Assembly (NCBI GenBank): GCA_903829325.1
Contig: CAIKPM010000013.1
Coordinates: forward strand, 1 to 42,558
Source of the DNA: an uncultured bacterium
GTDB lineage: Bacteria > Vulcanimicrobiota > Vulcanimicrobiia > Vulcanimicrobiales > Vulcanimicrobiaceae
Direction of reading: 5' to 3'
DNA length: 42,558 nucleotides
This document shows positions 33,025-41,618 of this stretch, one piece after another. Every line of letters starts with the position of its first letter. Positions within the stretch are counted from its first letter, which is position 1. Under the pieces are notes generated by a model that did not search any database, was not told where the DNA came from, and saw nothing but the letters and a program-made list of their open reading frames with translations. Position numbers and translations under genes: made by a program.

Positions 33025-33695
33025 TCGGCAATAAACCAATAGTAATCGTGGGTGTAGCCAATTTCGTCAAAGAGTTGCACCCACTCATCAACGTGCATAT
33101 ACGTTAAGGCTGTGAGATTCCACTTGAGCATGTTTTCTTTTTCGCGCTCGTTGCGCCAGGCATCCATCGTGACAAAAGCGTGGGCGCTGGTGACTCGTTC
33201 TATTTCTTGCAAAGCGACTTTGCAATTTTTCAGTGGGAGATTATGCACGGTGTTAATCGAGATCACCAGATCAAAACTGTTGTCTTCGAACGGCAATGTT
33301 TGCGCATCACCCACGCTGACAAAAGGGCGCATATCTTCCATCGCGTTTTCGATTGCATAGCGTGAGATATCGATGCCCTGAACGGTTGCTTCAGGCATCA
33401 ACTCGTGAAAGTCGTGCAACATGAAACCTTTACCGCAGCCAACATCGAGGATGCGGGCATCGGGCTTTAATTGATAGTGATCACGGAAACGCTTGACGGT
33501 TTCTTGCCAAAAACGGGGATGGTAGTTGTAGCCGCCATAGCCGGTCAAACGGTCGCCGTCGAAAAAATTGCGATCAAAACGCCGCGCGATTTCGCGATGT
33601 TCGGGCGTAATCGAATTCCCTCGTTCTTCGATGGGACGCTTGGAACGCGGGTATTTATCCAAGAGATTAATTTCACGTTGAGCAACTTGTGTCAT
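33021..33695 (-). CDS. Class I SAM-dependent methyltransferase
   Basis: This is a 224-residue Rossmann-fold methyltransferase. Motif I is ILDVGCGKGFMLHDF, with the later blocks GIDISRYAIENAMEDM, VGDAQTLPFEDNSFDLVISINTVHNLP (motifs II/III) and VTMDAWRNEREKENMLKWNLTALTYMHVDEW. It is coupled to the alcohol dehydrogenase downstream (ATGA). Within a surface-sugar operon it may methylate a sugar or nucleotide-sugar, but the acceptor is not identifiable. Confidence 0.88.
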   Translation of the reverse strand: MTQVAQREINLLDKYPRSKRPIEERGNSITPEHREIARRFDRNFFDGDRLTGYGGYNYHPRFWQETVKRFRDHYQLKPDARILDVGCGKGFMLHDFHELMPEATVQGIDISRYAIENAMEDMRPFVSVGDAQTLPFEDNSFDLVISINTVHNLPLKNCKVALQEIERVTSAHAFVTMDAWRNEREKENMLKWNLTALTYMHVDEWVQLFDEIGYTHDYYWFIAE

Positions 33696-33723
33696 CGAAA
33701 CTCCTATTGCGAAAGCACGGATG

Positions 33724-34722
33724 TTAGGCGGCGTGTTGGTACTCGTGGGGTAGTTTGAGAATATCCGACCAAAAACGTTCGACCCAAGCGATCACGCCGG
33801 TGAGGCCCTGATCGATCGAAACTTGTGGTGACCACGCAAATTCATTGCGCGCTTTGGTACTATCGATTACATACGCGGCATCCTGGCCGAGCCGTTCGGC
33901 GACGACGCGAGTCGAGGTAGCGAAATTCTTGCCGAGAGCGATGCAGATTCGCTCGACAATATCGCAGACGCGGTAGCCCTGATCGGGTGAGAGATGGTAG
34001 AGCTCGCCAACGCGGCCTTTTTCGAGAATTAGTTCTTCGCCGCGAGAGATATCACGAATATGAATAAACGATTTGACTGCTTGACCACCGCCGTGTAATT
34101 CGATGATTTCATCGCGCCGCAGACGGATGACCGAGCGGGGGATAATTTTAAACAGCTGTTGATGTGCTCCGTACACATTCGTCGAACGAACCGTCACCAA
34201 CGGAAAATCGTAATTGCGCAGATAGGTTTGCAGTAGCAAATCTGCAGCGGCTTTTGACGCGGCATACGGCGTGGAAGGATTGAGCGGCGCGGTTTCGTCG
34301 ATGCTGCCGACACACGTGCCGTACGCTTCGGGCGAAGAAATATGCAAATATTTGCGCAGATAGCGACGATCTTTGAGCGCATGAATCAGCTTCGCTAAAG
34401 CAACGGTGTTTGTCTCGAACCAGTGCTCGGGATGCTGCCAACTCGGCGCAACTTCGCTTTGTGCCGCGAAATTGACGATGTACTGAGGCTCGAAGGCATC
34501 GATTTCACGCAAGATCGTGGGAATATCGTGATTGAGATCAGCCTGGACAAAACGCAGTGGAGGAGAAGAACGATCACGATAAGGTAAAAAGACGGCACTT
34601 TTTTCGGGCGAACGACTAATCGCGAGAATTTCGGTTGCGGGTTGATCGAGCAGATGATCGATAAAATCACTGCCGGAAAAAGAATTACTTCCGAGTACAA
34701 CAATACGGCGTGCATTTTGCAT
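33724..34722 (-). CDS. NAD-dependent epimerase/dehydratase (nucleotide-sugar SDR)
   Basis: This is an extended short-chain dehydrogenase of 332 residues acting on nucleotide-sugars. The cofactor loop is IVVLGSNSFSGSDFI, a variant of the usual GxxGxxG. The catalytic Tyr-Lys is in TPYAASKAAADL, with HISSPEAYG before it. RSTNVYGAHQQLFKIIP is the dehydratase-type substrate loop, similar to RmlB/Gmd. GTG 34770 would give a 16-residue extension, but ATG 34722 begins directly at the Rossmann strand and is preferred. It may make a 4-keto or 4-keto-6-deoxy intermediate. Confidence 0.85.
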   Translation of the reverse strand: MQNARRIVVLGSNSFSGSDFIDHLLDQPATEILAISRSPEKSAVFLPYRDRSSPPLRFVQADLNHDIPTILREIDAFEPQYIVNFAAQSEVAPSWQHPEHWFETNTVALAKLIHALKDRRYLRKYLHISSPEAYGTCVGSIDETAPLNPSTPYAASKAAADLLLQTYLRNYDFPLVTVRSTNVYGAHQQLFKIIPRSVIRLRRDEIIELHGGGQAVKSFIHIRDISRGEELILEKGRVGELYHLSPDQGYRVCDIVERICIALGKNFATSTRVVAERLGQDAAYVIDSTKARNEFAWSPQVSIDQGLTGVIAWVERFWSDILKLPHEYQHAA

Positions 34723-34773
34723 GCCTGCCGCTTCCGCGGAAATCGAGAACGACCCTGTGTTCCTCGGCACGAA

Positions 34774-35832
34774 TTAAAATGGCCCGCGAAAGTTTTTATC
34801 AGGCACGTCGCGATGCAGGGGAATCGTGAGTTGCATGTCACTTTCGCTCATTGGTGTGCGCTTGAACATGTGCAGCGCGGCATTAACGATCTCGGCTACG
34901 CCCGGATAATAGAGGTTGGCGTGAGCTGGCGTCGTGGCGGGGTAATGATCAGGCGCGGTGACGCGTTGGGGTGCGCTGATCAGATCGGTAAAGGCGATCT
35001 CGCTCATGCTGGCAATAATTTCGCCGGCTACGCCAAAGCTTTTCCAGCCGTGATCAACCACGAGCAAACGCTTGGTTTTCTTGAGAGAAGCGTGAATCGT
35101 TTCGCGATCAAGCGGTTGAATCGAGCGTAAATCGAGCACTTCGGCCGAGATATTGTGTTGAGCGAGGATATTCGCGGCTTGCAAAGCTTCGATATGAGCA
35201 AGCGAGCTTGCAACCAACGTGATATCGCTGCCAGGGCGGCTCACGAGCGCTTGCGATAAAGGGGCGTGGTAATGCTCTGGCGGCACGTGCCCGAAGGTCG
35301 AATGCAACCAGCGGTGCTCGAGAAATACAACGGGGTTCGGGTCGGCAATCGCGGCGAGCAGCATCCCTTTCGCATCGTAGGGCGAGGTTGGCATCACGAC
35401 TTTTAAGCCGGGAAAATGCGCGAACGTCGCTTGCAAGCTTTGCGAGTGTTGCGGACCCTGTCCCCATCCGCGACCGATCAAGAGCCGAATGACGAGTGGC
35501 ACCGATTGTTTTCCGGCGAAGAGAAAGCTCCATTTTGCGGCACTATTCGCGATTTGGTCTAAGGCTAAGAGCGCAAAGTCAACCCGCTGATGGACCATTA
35601 CCGGGCGCATCCCAGCTAGCGCGGAACCGATCGCAACGCCGGTCATGCCGTTTTCGGCGACTGGCATATCGAAGACGCGTTGCGGACCATACTTTGCTTG
35701 CAAACCGGCGGTTGTCCCAAAAATCGCTTTGGGATCGGGGACGCCTAGGCCCATCACATAGACGCGTTGATCAGCAGCCATAGCGAGATCAAGCGCTTCG
35801 CGAATAGCCTCGGTATATAATAAGGTTCTCAT
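34774..35832 (-). CDS. ThDP-dependent dehydrogenase E1 component, beta subunit
   Basis: This is a transketolase-family C-terminal/PYR domain protein of 352 residues, homologous to pyruvate/2-oxoacid/acetoin dehydrogenase E1-beta. Blocks seen are RVYVMGLGVPDPKAIFGTTAG, VFDMPVAENGMTGVAIGSALAGMRPV (including the PYR-domain glutamate), WSFLFAGKQSVPLVIRLLIGRGWGQGPQHSQSLQ and the C-terminal transketolase block (RLLVVDHGWKSFGVAGEI). ATG 35832 overlaps the E1-alpha stop (ATGA). No E2 or E3 gene lies near. Its placement in a nucleotide-sugar operon suggests a two-carbon or decarboxylation step on a sugar, inferred only from context. Confidence 0.88.
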   Translation of the reverse strand: MRTLLYTEAIREALDLAMAADQRVYVMGLGVPDPKAIFGTTAGLQAKYGPQRVFDMPVAENGMTGVAIGSALAGMRPVMVHQRVDFALLALDQIANSAAKWSFLFAGKQSVPLVIRLLIGRGWGQGPQHSQSLQATFAHFPGLKVVMPTSPYDAKGMLLAAIADPNPVVFLEHRWLHSTFGHVPPEHYHAPLSQALVSRPGSDITLVASSLAHIEALQAANILAQHNISAEVLDLRSIQPLDRETIHASLKKTKRLLVVDHGWKSFGVAGEIIASMSEIAFTDLISAPQRVTAPDHYPATTPAHANLYYPGVAEIVNAALHMFKRTPMSESDMQLTIPLHRDVPDKNFRGPF

Positions 35833-36821
35833 GCGGCTTGCACACAAAGCTCGGTCGGGACAAAAAGATCGGTAAACAAGGTGCTTTCATCAGGGAATGG
35901 AGCTTCACGCGCTGCCGTAAACGCAGTCTCGATTTCGTCTTGCAAGCTCGCTTTGATGTCGCTCAGCGTTGCGGCGCAAAGCTCGCCGGAGGCGAGCAGT
36001 TCTCGTTCGGTGCGCGCGAGTGGATCGCGCTGTTGCCAGGCGAGAAATTCAGCTTCGCTCCGATAGCCAATATCATTGTCGTAGTGCGGACCGCAATGCT
36101 CACGCCAGCGATACGTCGCAAATTCGAGAAAACTCGGTCCACCGCCATTGCGTGCGCGGGCAACTGCGTTTTCGGTGAGGCTGAAAATTGCTTCGACATC
36201 ATCGCCGTCGCCCAGCGCCGCGGTGATGCCGTGCGCCGCTGCTAAGGCCACGCGATCACGCGCGGGTTGCCGCACCTCGAGCGGTGAGTACACCGAATAC
36301 AGATTGTTTTCGCAGATAAACACGATCGGTAATTGCTGCAGCGCCGCAAAATTGAGCGATTCGGAAAACACGCCTTCTTCGGTGGTGCCGTCGCCAAAAA
36401 AGACCACGGTCACGCGCTGATCGCCGAGCAATTTGCTGCCAAACGCTGCACCGGTCGCGATCGGCAGGGTCGAGCCGACGATCGGCATGGTCGCAAGAAT
36501 GCCGACATCAAGATCGCATAAGTGCATCGAACCGCCGCGACCACGAACACAGCCGGTATTGCGGCCGTAGATTTCGGCGATTAGGCCTGGCAAATCCCCG
36601 CCTTTGGCGAGATAATGCGCGTGCGAGCGGTGGGTGCTAAAGAGATAATCGCTGCGCGTAAACGCCGCGCACACCCCAGCGGCGATGGCTTCCTGCCCGA
36701 TGCTCAAATGCACCGGGCAGCGCATTTCTTGCTCGTCGTAGCGCGCGGCGATCATTTCTTCGACCATACGGATGCGCAGCATCGTGGTGAAACGCGCGAG
36801 CTTGTCGCTGATCAAGGTCAT
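35829..36821 (-). CDS. ThDP-dependent dehydrogenase E1 component, alpha subunit
   Basis: This is the ThDP/Mg-binding partner of the beta subunit, 330 residues. The ThDP motif is GDGTTEEGVFSESLNFAALQQLPIVFICENN (GDG to NN). The early segment SIGQEAIAAGVCAAFTRSDYLFSTHRSHAHYLAKGG is typical of E1-alpha. ATG 36821 overlaps the stop of the epimerase upstream (ATGA). Together with the beta gene it forms a two-subunit E1 without E2 or E3 nearby. Confidence 0.9.
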   Translation of the reverse strand: MTLISDKLARFTTMLRIRMVEEMIAARYDEQEMRCPVHLSIGQEAIAAGVCAAFTRSDYLFSTHRSHAHYLAKGGDLPGLIAEIYGRNTGCVRGRGGSMHLCDLDVGILATMPIVGSTLPIATGAAFGSKLLGDQRVTVVFFGDGTTEEGVFSESLNFAALQQLPIVFICENNLYSVYSPLEVRQPARDRVALAAAHGITAALGDGDDVEAIFSLTENAVARARNGGGPSFLEFATYRWREHCGPHYDNDIGYRSEAEFLAWQQRDPLARTERELLASGELCAATLSDIKASLQDEIETAFTAAREAPFPDESTLFTDLFVPTELCVQAA

Positions 36822-37825
36822 ACGGTGAGTAAGCGCTGCATCATGCGGATATTGTAATAGCTCGGGTCATCCATCGAATTGACGATGCGCTTGTCGGCAA
36901 ATGCGGCGACCAAGTCTTTGACCGCGGATTTGATCGAGCGGTGAGGGGTAAAGCCCAGCTCGTCTTTGAGTTTTTTCGAGGAGATATGATACGAGCGGAT
37001 ATCATCGGTTGGTTCACTGACGATCTCGACGTCTTTGCCAACGACGTGCTTGACGATGTTGGCGATGCTATCGACGGTTTCGTTACTGTAACCGGCGTTG
37101 AAGATCTGACAATCAATCGTTTCGGCTGGCACTTGCAGACAGTGAACATAGAGATCGGTCATATCGTCGATATGAATATTCGGCCGGGTTTGCGCGCCAC
37201 CCAAGACGCGAATTTTGCGATTGACGAGCGCATGATTTGTGAGAATATTCACGATCACGTCGAGCCGTTGGCGGGGAGCGTAGCCACACACGGTGGCTGG
37301 ACGGATGATCACCGGGGTGAAGCTGCGTCGGCGCCCACGCTTTTCTAGCAGAATCGTTTCGCAGAGTGCCTTGTATTTTGAATAGTCGGTCAACGGCATG
37401 AGGGGCAAATCTTCGGTCACGTTGAGCTCGGATTTGATGCCATAGACGCTTGAAGAGGACGCGTAGATAAAGCGTCGCACCTTCGCGCGTTTGGCTGCAT
37501 CGACCATCGGTCCAAAACAGGCGTAATTAATGCTGCGTCCCAACGCGGGATCGAGTTCAAAACTCGGATCGTTCGAGATACACGCGAGATGAATAATCGC
37601 TTCGCAGCCGGTCAAGGCTTTTTCGACGGTGGGGAGATCGCGAATATCGCCGATGATTTGGGTCAAGCCTGGATGCGAAGCGATATCGGCAAAAACATGC
37701 GGGCGAAAAAGGTACAGATCGAGCACGCGCACATTCCAGCCTGCGGCAAGCAGTTTGGGTACGAGGGCACTGCCTACATACCCGGCGCCGCCGGTGACGA
37801 GGACGGTTGGTTGTGTCGAACTCAT
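36818..37825 (-). CDS. NAD-dependent epimerase (nucleotide-sugar SDR)
   Basis: This is a 335-residue extended SDR. The cofactor loop is VLVTGGAGYVGSALVPKLL, then IIGDIRDLPTVEKAL. The catalytic Ser/Tyr/Lys lie in YASSSSVYG and TDYSKYKALCE. PATVCGYAPRQRLD and FNAGYSNETVDSI are typical C-terminal blocks. It may be a 4-epimerase or dehydratase of the GalE/RmlB/heptose-epimerase group. Its stop is coupled to the E1-alpha start. It begins 15 bases after the bifunctional heptose gene. Confidence 0.87.
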   Translation of the reverse strand: MSSTQPTVLVTGGAGYVGSALVPKLLAAGWNVRVLDLYLFRPHVFADIASHPGLTQIIGDIRDLPTVEKALTGCEAIIHLACISNDPSFELDPALGRSINYACFGPMVDAAKRAKVRRFIYASSSSVYGIKSELNVTEDLPLMPLTDYSKYKALCETILLEKRGRRRSFTPVIIRPATVCGYAPRQRLDVIVNILTNHALVNRKIRVLGGAQTRPNIHIDDMTDLYVHCLQVPAETIDCQIFNAGYSNETVDSIANIVKHVVGKDVEIVSEPTDDIRSYHISSKKLKDELGFTPHRSIKSAVKDLVAAFADKRIVNSMDDPSYYNIRMMQRLLTV

Positions 37826-37840
37826 GGACGTCAGATCCCC

Positions 37841-39406
37841 TTATTTGAGTAGTGAAGCGATAAACTTGAGGGTTGCAATGCGATCAACCGCGGAGCGATT
37901 GCCGATAATCTGCACTTTTTGCGCGCCGATCACGTTGGCTAAAAAGGCCACGATTGGCCCCGGCGCTCCCACCGCAACCGCTGCCGAAGTAATTGCGAGA
38001 ACCGCATCGCCCGAGCCGGTCCGTTCTACGACCGTGGTGGCAAACGCCGGGCTACTGTGTTCGGTCGCGCGTTCGAAATACGTGACCCCGGAGCTGCCGC
38101 GGGTTACCAGCAAACGTTCGCAGACTAAGCGCGCCGAAAGCTGTTGCACTAGCTCGGAGAGTTCGGCGTGACGGTTGCGCGCATCCAATCGGACTTCTTG
38201 CTCATTGATGCAAATATAATCGGCACGGTCATACGCCGAAATCGCGTGATAGCGAATATTCGCTGCATTGATTTGGGTATTGACCGCGAGAAAGCGACTA
38301 TTTTGGGTGAGGTGGGCAATCGCGTTGGTGGTGAGTAAACCATGGCCGAAATCAGCGGCGACCACCATATCTGCTTGGGGCAGGTATTCGTCGAACAACG
38401 CACACAGGGTTGTTTCTTCTTGTGAGGTCAGCGGCTCGTCGTTGATGTGGTACACTTCGAAATGTTTCGAACGCAAATAATGCTCGACATAACGACGCTT
38501 GACGATAGTTGGAGAATCGGCTTTTTCAAAAAAAACGGGAGTAACATTCGGTGCGAGTTTGCTGCGAATAAATGCTTCTTGGGGTTCGTGTTCGCCCAAA
38601 AAGGTTAGTAAGGTCACCCGTTTAACGAAATTGGCGAGATGATTGGCGACCGCTAACGACCCGCCGGCAAATAATTCGCGTGAATGATAACGCATCGCCA
38701 GAACGGGATCTTTTGCTGATTTGCCCATCTGTTCGCAATAAATGTATTCGTCGAGAATTGCTTCACCGGTGACAACGACCTCGAGCTCGCTGAGGCGGTC
38801 GATATAGTGCATGATATCGCTGAAAGAATATGCCTGGCGGAAGCCCTCGAGATAGGTTTCGGTCGCTGGGGCAAACGTCGGGACGTGGCGATTAAGCAGC
38901 GCTGAGGAGCTATACGTCTCGCCGTCGGTATAGTGCACAATCCCGCCATGGGCGCGGACCGCTTGTTCTTCGAGATCAATCCCGCCGGTAATGTCTTCGT
39001 GGTGGTTTTTATAGTCAGGGCCTTTGACGTAGACATCGGGGCGCAGCCCAGCGATCATCTCACCAGCGTTGGCTGAGCGGGAAATCGTGACAAAATCAAC
39101 CCCGGCGAGGGCGGCGATCGCTTCTGCGCGCAAATGTTCCGGGAAGGCTGGGCGATGCGGGCCTTTGTTGACGTAACGATCCTCGGTGAGCGATACGACG
39201 AGAATGTCGCCGAGCGTTTTTGCTTCGGCAAAGTGCCGCATGTGGCCGATATGCAGCAAATCAAACACACCATGACAATGAATGATGCGTTTTCCGTTGG
39301 CTTTTAATTCGGCGATGAGCGGGGCGAGCTCCGGCAACTCATAGATTTTGCGTTTTGCGGGATCACTGTGCTTGATGGATTCAAGCGGTTTTCGACTTGT
39401 TGTCAT
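37841..39406 (-). CDS. Bifunctional heptose nucleotidyltransferase-kinase with reversed domain order (HldE-like)
   Basis: The N-terminal domain (about 38-175) is a nucleotidyltransferase of the cytidylyltransferase-like group, with the HIGH motif (residues 52-55) in HGVFDLLHIGHMRHFAEA and SLTEDRYVNKGPHRPAFPEHLRAEAIAAL. A linker leads to a C-terminal PfkB-family carbohydrate kinase (about 205-515) ending in RTGSGDAVLAITSAA, where the usual GAGD is GSGD. In E. coli HldE the kinase precedes the adenylyltransferase. Here the order is inverted. Adjacency to gmhA supports a role in activating D-glycero-manno-heptose. Its start overlaps the epimerase stop (ATGA). A kinase of another sugar is not excluded. 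Confidence 0.85.
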   Translation of the reverse strand: MTTSRKPLESIKHSDPAKRKIYELPELAPLIAELKANGKRIIHCHGVFDLLHIGHMRHFAEAKTLGDILVVSLTEDRYVNKGPHRPAFPEHLRAEAIAALAGVDFVTISRSANAGEMIAGLRPDVYVKGPDYKNHHEDITGGIDLEEQAVRAHGGIVHYTDGETYSSSALLNRHVPTFAPATETYLEGFRQAYSFSDIMHYIDRLSELEVVVTGEAILDEYIYCEQMGKSAKDPVLAMRYHSRELFAGGSLAVANHLANFVKRVTLLTFLGEHEPQEAFIRSKLAPNVTPVFFEKADSPTIVKRRYVEHYLRSKHFEVYHINDEPLTSQEETTLCALFDEYLPQADMVVAADFGHGLLTTNAIAHLTQNSRFLAVNTQINAANIRYHAISAYDRADYICINEQEVRLDARNRHAELSELVQQLSARLVCERLLVTRGSSGVTYFERATEHSSPAFATTVVERTGSGDAVLAITSAAVAVGAPGPIVAFLANVIGAQKVQIIGNRSAVDRIATLKFIASLLK

Positions 39407-40425
39407 ACGCCCACGCGCGGCGGCGCAGCGAGGTTCTCGAACCAGGCTTTGGTTGCATCGGCAATGCGTTCAGGCGTCCACACCGGTGCGTCGGCGTAGG
39501 CATCCAACGTGGCGAGCATACGGCGCACGCCCTCTTCGAAAGGTACCTGGGCTTGCCAGTTGAGCAGACGTCGTGCTTTGCTCACGTCAGCAAACGTGCA
39601 GTCGGGCTCCCCGGGGCGTTTGGGGATATGCACAACCGGACCACCCAGCAGCGTGATGAGCTGGGTGATACTATAGGTGCCGCCAGAGCCGATATTGATT
39701 GATTCACCGCTAATGTCGGAGTCACGCGCGGCGATGCACGCGCTGACGACGTCGTCGACATAGGTGAAGTCGCGCGTTTGGCTGCCGTCGCCGACGACGG
39801 TGAACGGTTGGCCGGCGCGTTTTTGCGCGAGAAAAACGCCGAAAACCGCGCCGTAGGTGCCATTGGTGCGCGCGCGTGGGCCGAAGACATTAAAAAAACG
39901 CAGGGCGACGCTCGGCAGGTTGTACACTTGCGCCCAATGCAGCACGAGTTCTTCGCCGAGCCGTTTGGTCAACGCGTAAGGATACGCCGGGGCAATCGGC
40001 GCGGTTTCGGGCGTTGGGAATTGTTCCGCGAGACCATAGCACGAAGAAGAAGCGGCGTAGACCAGGCGGCGCACGTTTGCTTTTCGCGCGGCTTCGACGA
40101 CCGCGAACGTGCCGTCAACATTAGCGCGGAAATATGCGGTGGGATTTTCTACCGACGGCACGATATCTGCTAGCGCAGCAAGATGAAAGATCGAGTGTGC
40201 ACCTTGAAAATTCGTTTCGAGTAGCGCTTGGTCGTTGATATCGCCAATCTCAAGTCGAAACGAAGGTGATGTTTGGGCTGCGGCGAGATTTTCGCGTCGA
40301 CCGACGGCGAGGTTATCGATGCCGATGACGCTTTCGCCGCGGGCAAGGAGCGCATCGACCAGGTGGCTGCCAATAAACCCCGCGGCACCGGTCACCACGC
40401 TGACGGGGCGCTGTGCTGATTTCAC
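39403..40425 (-). CDS. NAD-dependent epimerase/dehydratase (nucleotide-sugar SDR)
   Basis: This is a 340-residue extended SDR. VVTGAAGFIGSHLVDALLARGESVIGIDNLAVG is the cofactor loop, AASSSCYGL and PAYPYALTKRLGEE hold the catalytic residues, and RFFNVFGPRARTNGTYGAVFGVFL is the GalE/UDP-glucuronate 4-epimerase-type substrate loop. It probably acts on a UDP-, GDP- or ADP-sugar. Its start overlaps the gmhA end by four bases and its stop overlaps the heptose bifunctional gene. Confidence 0.87.
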   Translation of the reverse strand: MKSAQRPVSVVTGAAGFIGSHLVDALLARGESVIGIDNLAVGRRENLAAAQTSPSFRLEIGDINDQALLETNFQGAHSIFHLAALADIVPSVENPTAYFRANVDGTFAVVEAARKANVRRLVYAASSSCYGLAEQFPTPETAPIAPAYPYALTKRLGEELVLHWAQVYNLPSVALRFFNVFGPRARTNGTYGAVFGVFLAQKRAGQPFTVVGDGSQTRDFTYVDDVVSACIAARDSDISGESINIGSGGTYSITQLITLLGGPVVHIPKRPGEPDCTFADVSKARRLLNWQAQVPFEEGVRRMLATLDAYADAPVWTPERIADATKAWFENLAAPPRVGV

Positions 40426-41012
40426 GCTTGCAGGAGGGCTTGGTGTGAATTACGGGCTTGGATGCGTTCGCGCAGCGCGAGGGCCACAACGTGGTTGAGG
40501 ATCAGATGTCCGTCTTCTTGTTGCCCGATGCGATCGGCGGGGAAAATGATGCGATGATTGGCTAATTTCGCGAGCATGCCGCCGGGGGAGCCGCAAAAAC
40601 CGATGACGGTCGCCATATTTTCCAAGGCGTATTCGCACGCACGAATGATATTGCGCGAATTGCCCGACCCCGAAATAGCGACGAGTACGTCGCCCGGGCG
40701 GAGCACATTTTCTAACGGATGGATGAAGATATCATCGAACGAGATATCGTTGCCGACCGCTGTCATGAGTGGGACATTATCGGTCAGGGCGATGGCGCGA
40801 AATGGTTTTTGCCCTTCGATTCGGGTGAATTTGCAGAGATCGTTCATCATGTGCGAAGCGGTTGCGGCGCTTCCGCCGTTACCGATGATATACGTTGTTG
40901 CTTGCCGTTCCCAGACTGATTCGAGGACGGCAACAACCGAGCGAATATCTTGCCGTGAAAGTCGTTGGACTGCAGTTTCGATCTCGGATAAATATTGCTC
41001 GATGATATCCAT
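40422..41012 (-). CDS. gmhA: Sedoheptulose-7-phosphate isomerase (GmhA-like SIS protein)
   Basis: GmhA converts sedoheptulose 7-phosphate to D-glycero-manno-heptose 7-phosphate, the first step to activated heptose for LPS core or S-layer glycans. The SIS-domain motifs are visible: YIIGNGGSAATASHMMNDLCKF, LVAISGSGNSRNIIRACEYA, and a C-terminal DGHLILNHVVALALRERI helix with the conserved His. With ATG 41012 it has 196 residues. GAGG lies upstream at a good distance, whereas the in-frame GTG 41021 overlaps that site. It is the first gene of the operon. The closest function is GmhA, but DiaA-like SIS proteins are an alternative. gmhB is absent here. Confidence 0.85.
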   Translation of the reverse strand: MDIIEQYLSEIETAVQRLSRQDIRSVVAVLESVWERQATTYIIGNGGSAATASHMMNDLCKFTRIEGQKPFRAIALTDNVPLMTAVGNDISFDDIFIHPLENVLRPGDVLVAISGSGNSRNIIRACEYALENMATVIGFCGSPGGMLAKLANHRIIFPADRIGQQEDGHLILNHVVALALRERIQARNSHQALLQA

Positions 41013-41096
41013 CAAGGCCACCTCGAAAAACAGGGAGTCACGAAGGCTCTCTAATTCTGGTCCCCCGATGTATGCCCTGCTCTATGCGGGTTAACG

Positions 41097-41129
41097 CATT
41101 CTCGCTTGCTTGGTCGGCAAGCGAGAATG
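41097..41129. terminator. Perfect 13-bp hairpin upstream of gmhA
   Basis: CATTCTCGCTTGC (41097-41109) and GCAAGCGAGAATG (41117-41129) pair perfectly across a 7-base loop. It lies between the vgb-like fragment and gmhA. No T-run follows on either strand, so it could be a terminator against readthrough or an operator/insulator for the sugar operon. Confidence 0.55.
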
Positions 41130-41168
41130 TGTATAAAAAATGCATGATGTCGCTTTTTCATCACCCTG

Positions 41169-41471
41169 CTAATACACAAATTTGCCGATTTTATTGGTGG
41201 TATTTTCGCAAAACCAAATATTCCCATCGGGTCCCAGCGCAATTCCCACGAGCCCTGCTCCAGCAGTTGGAATCGTGTATTCTGTCAGCGTCCCGCTGGT
41301 GGTGATGCGGGCTATTTTGTTTGCACCCTGTTCTGTGAGCCACAAATTTCCATCTGGGCCGCTCACAATTGCTTCTGGATTCGATCCCACACTGAAAATT
41401 GTTTGAACACCTTTCATGCTTGTTCTTCTGACGGTGTTGCCATTCAAATCGGTATGCCATATGTTGCTATC
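41169..41471 (-). pseudogene. Vgb/streptogramin-lyase-like beta-propeller fragment, truncated by IS66
   Basis: The minus-strand frame carries repeats typical of Vgb/NHL propellers: VSGPDGNLWLTEQGANKIARITTSGTLTEYTIPT and then IALGPDGNIWFCENTTNKIGKF. It covers only about two blades (~100 residues) and ends normally at 41169. Upstream the frame runs into the IS66-end repeat at 41472, so the N-terminal part of the gene has been cut off. The wider open frame to 41567 is partly IS sequence. Intact relatives have about 290 residues. Confidence 0.75.
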
Positions 41472-41519
41472 GTAAGCGTCGCTTTGACACCGTCTGTAAG
41501 CGTCGCTTTGACACCGTCT
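41472..41519. repeat. 24-bp tandem direct repeat at the IS66 end
   Basis: Two identical 24-base units lie head to tail (41472-41495 and 41496-41519), each beginning GTAAGCG, the usual first bases of IS66-family terminal inverted repeats. The IS66 end is thus either 41472 or 41496, and the duplication is probably a slip or double-end event. Confidence 0.8.
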
Positions 41520-41618
41520 TGCGTCGCCCATTTGATCTTGGGATAATCCAGGCATACCCTCACTCATTGCGAGGTTTGCATGCCTAGATCACATTTACTT
41601 CGTCGTCGTGGTTCTTCA

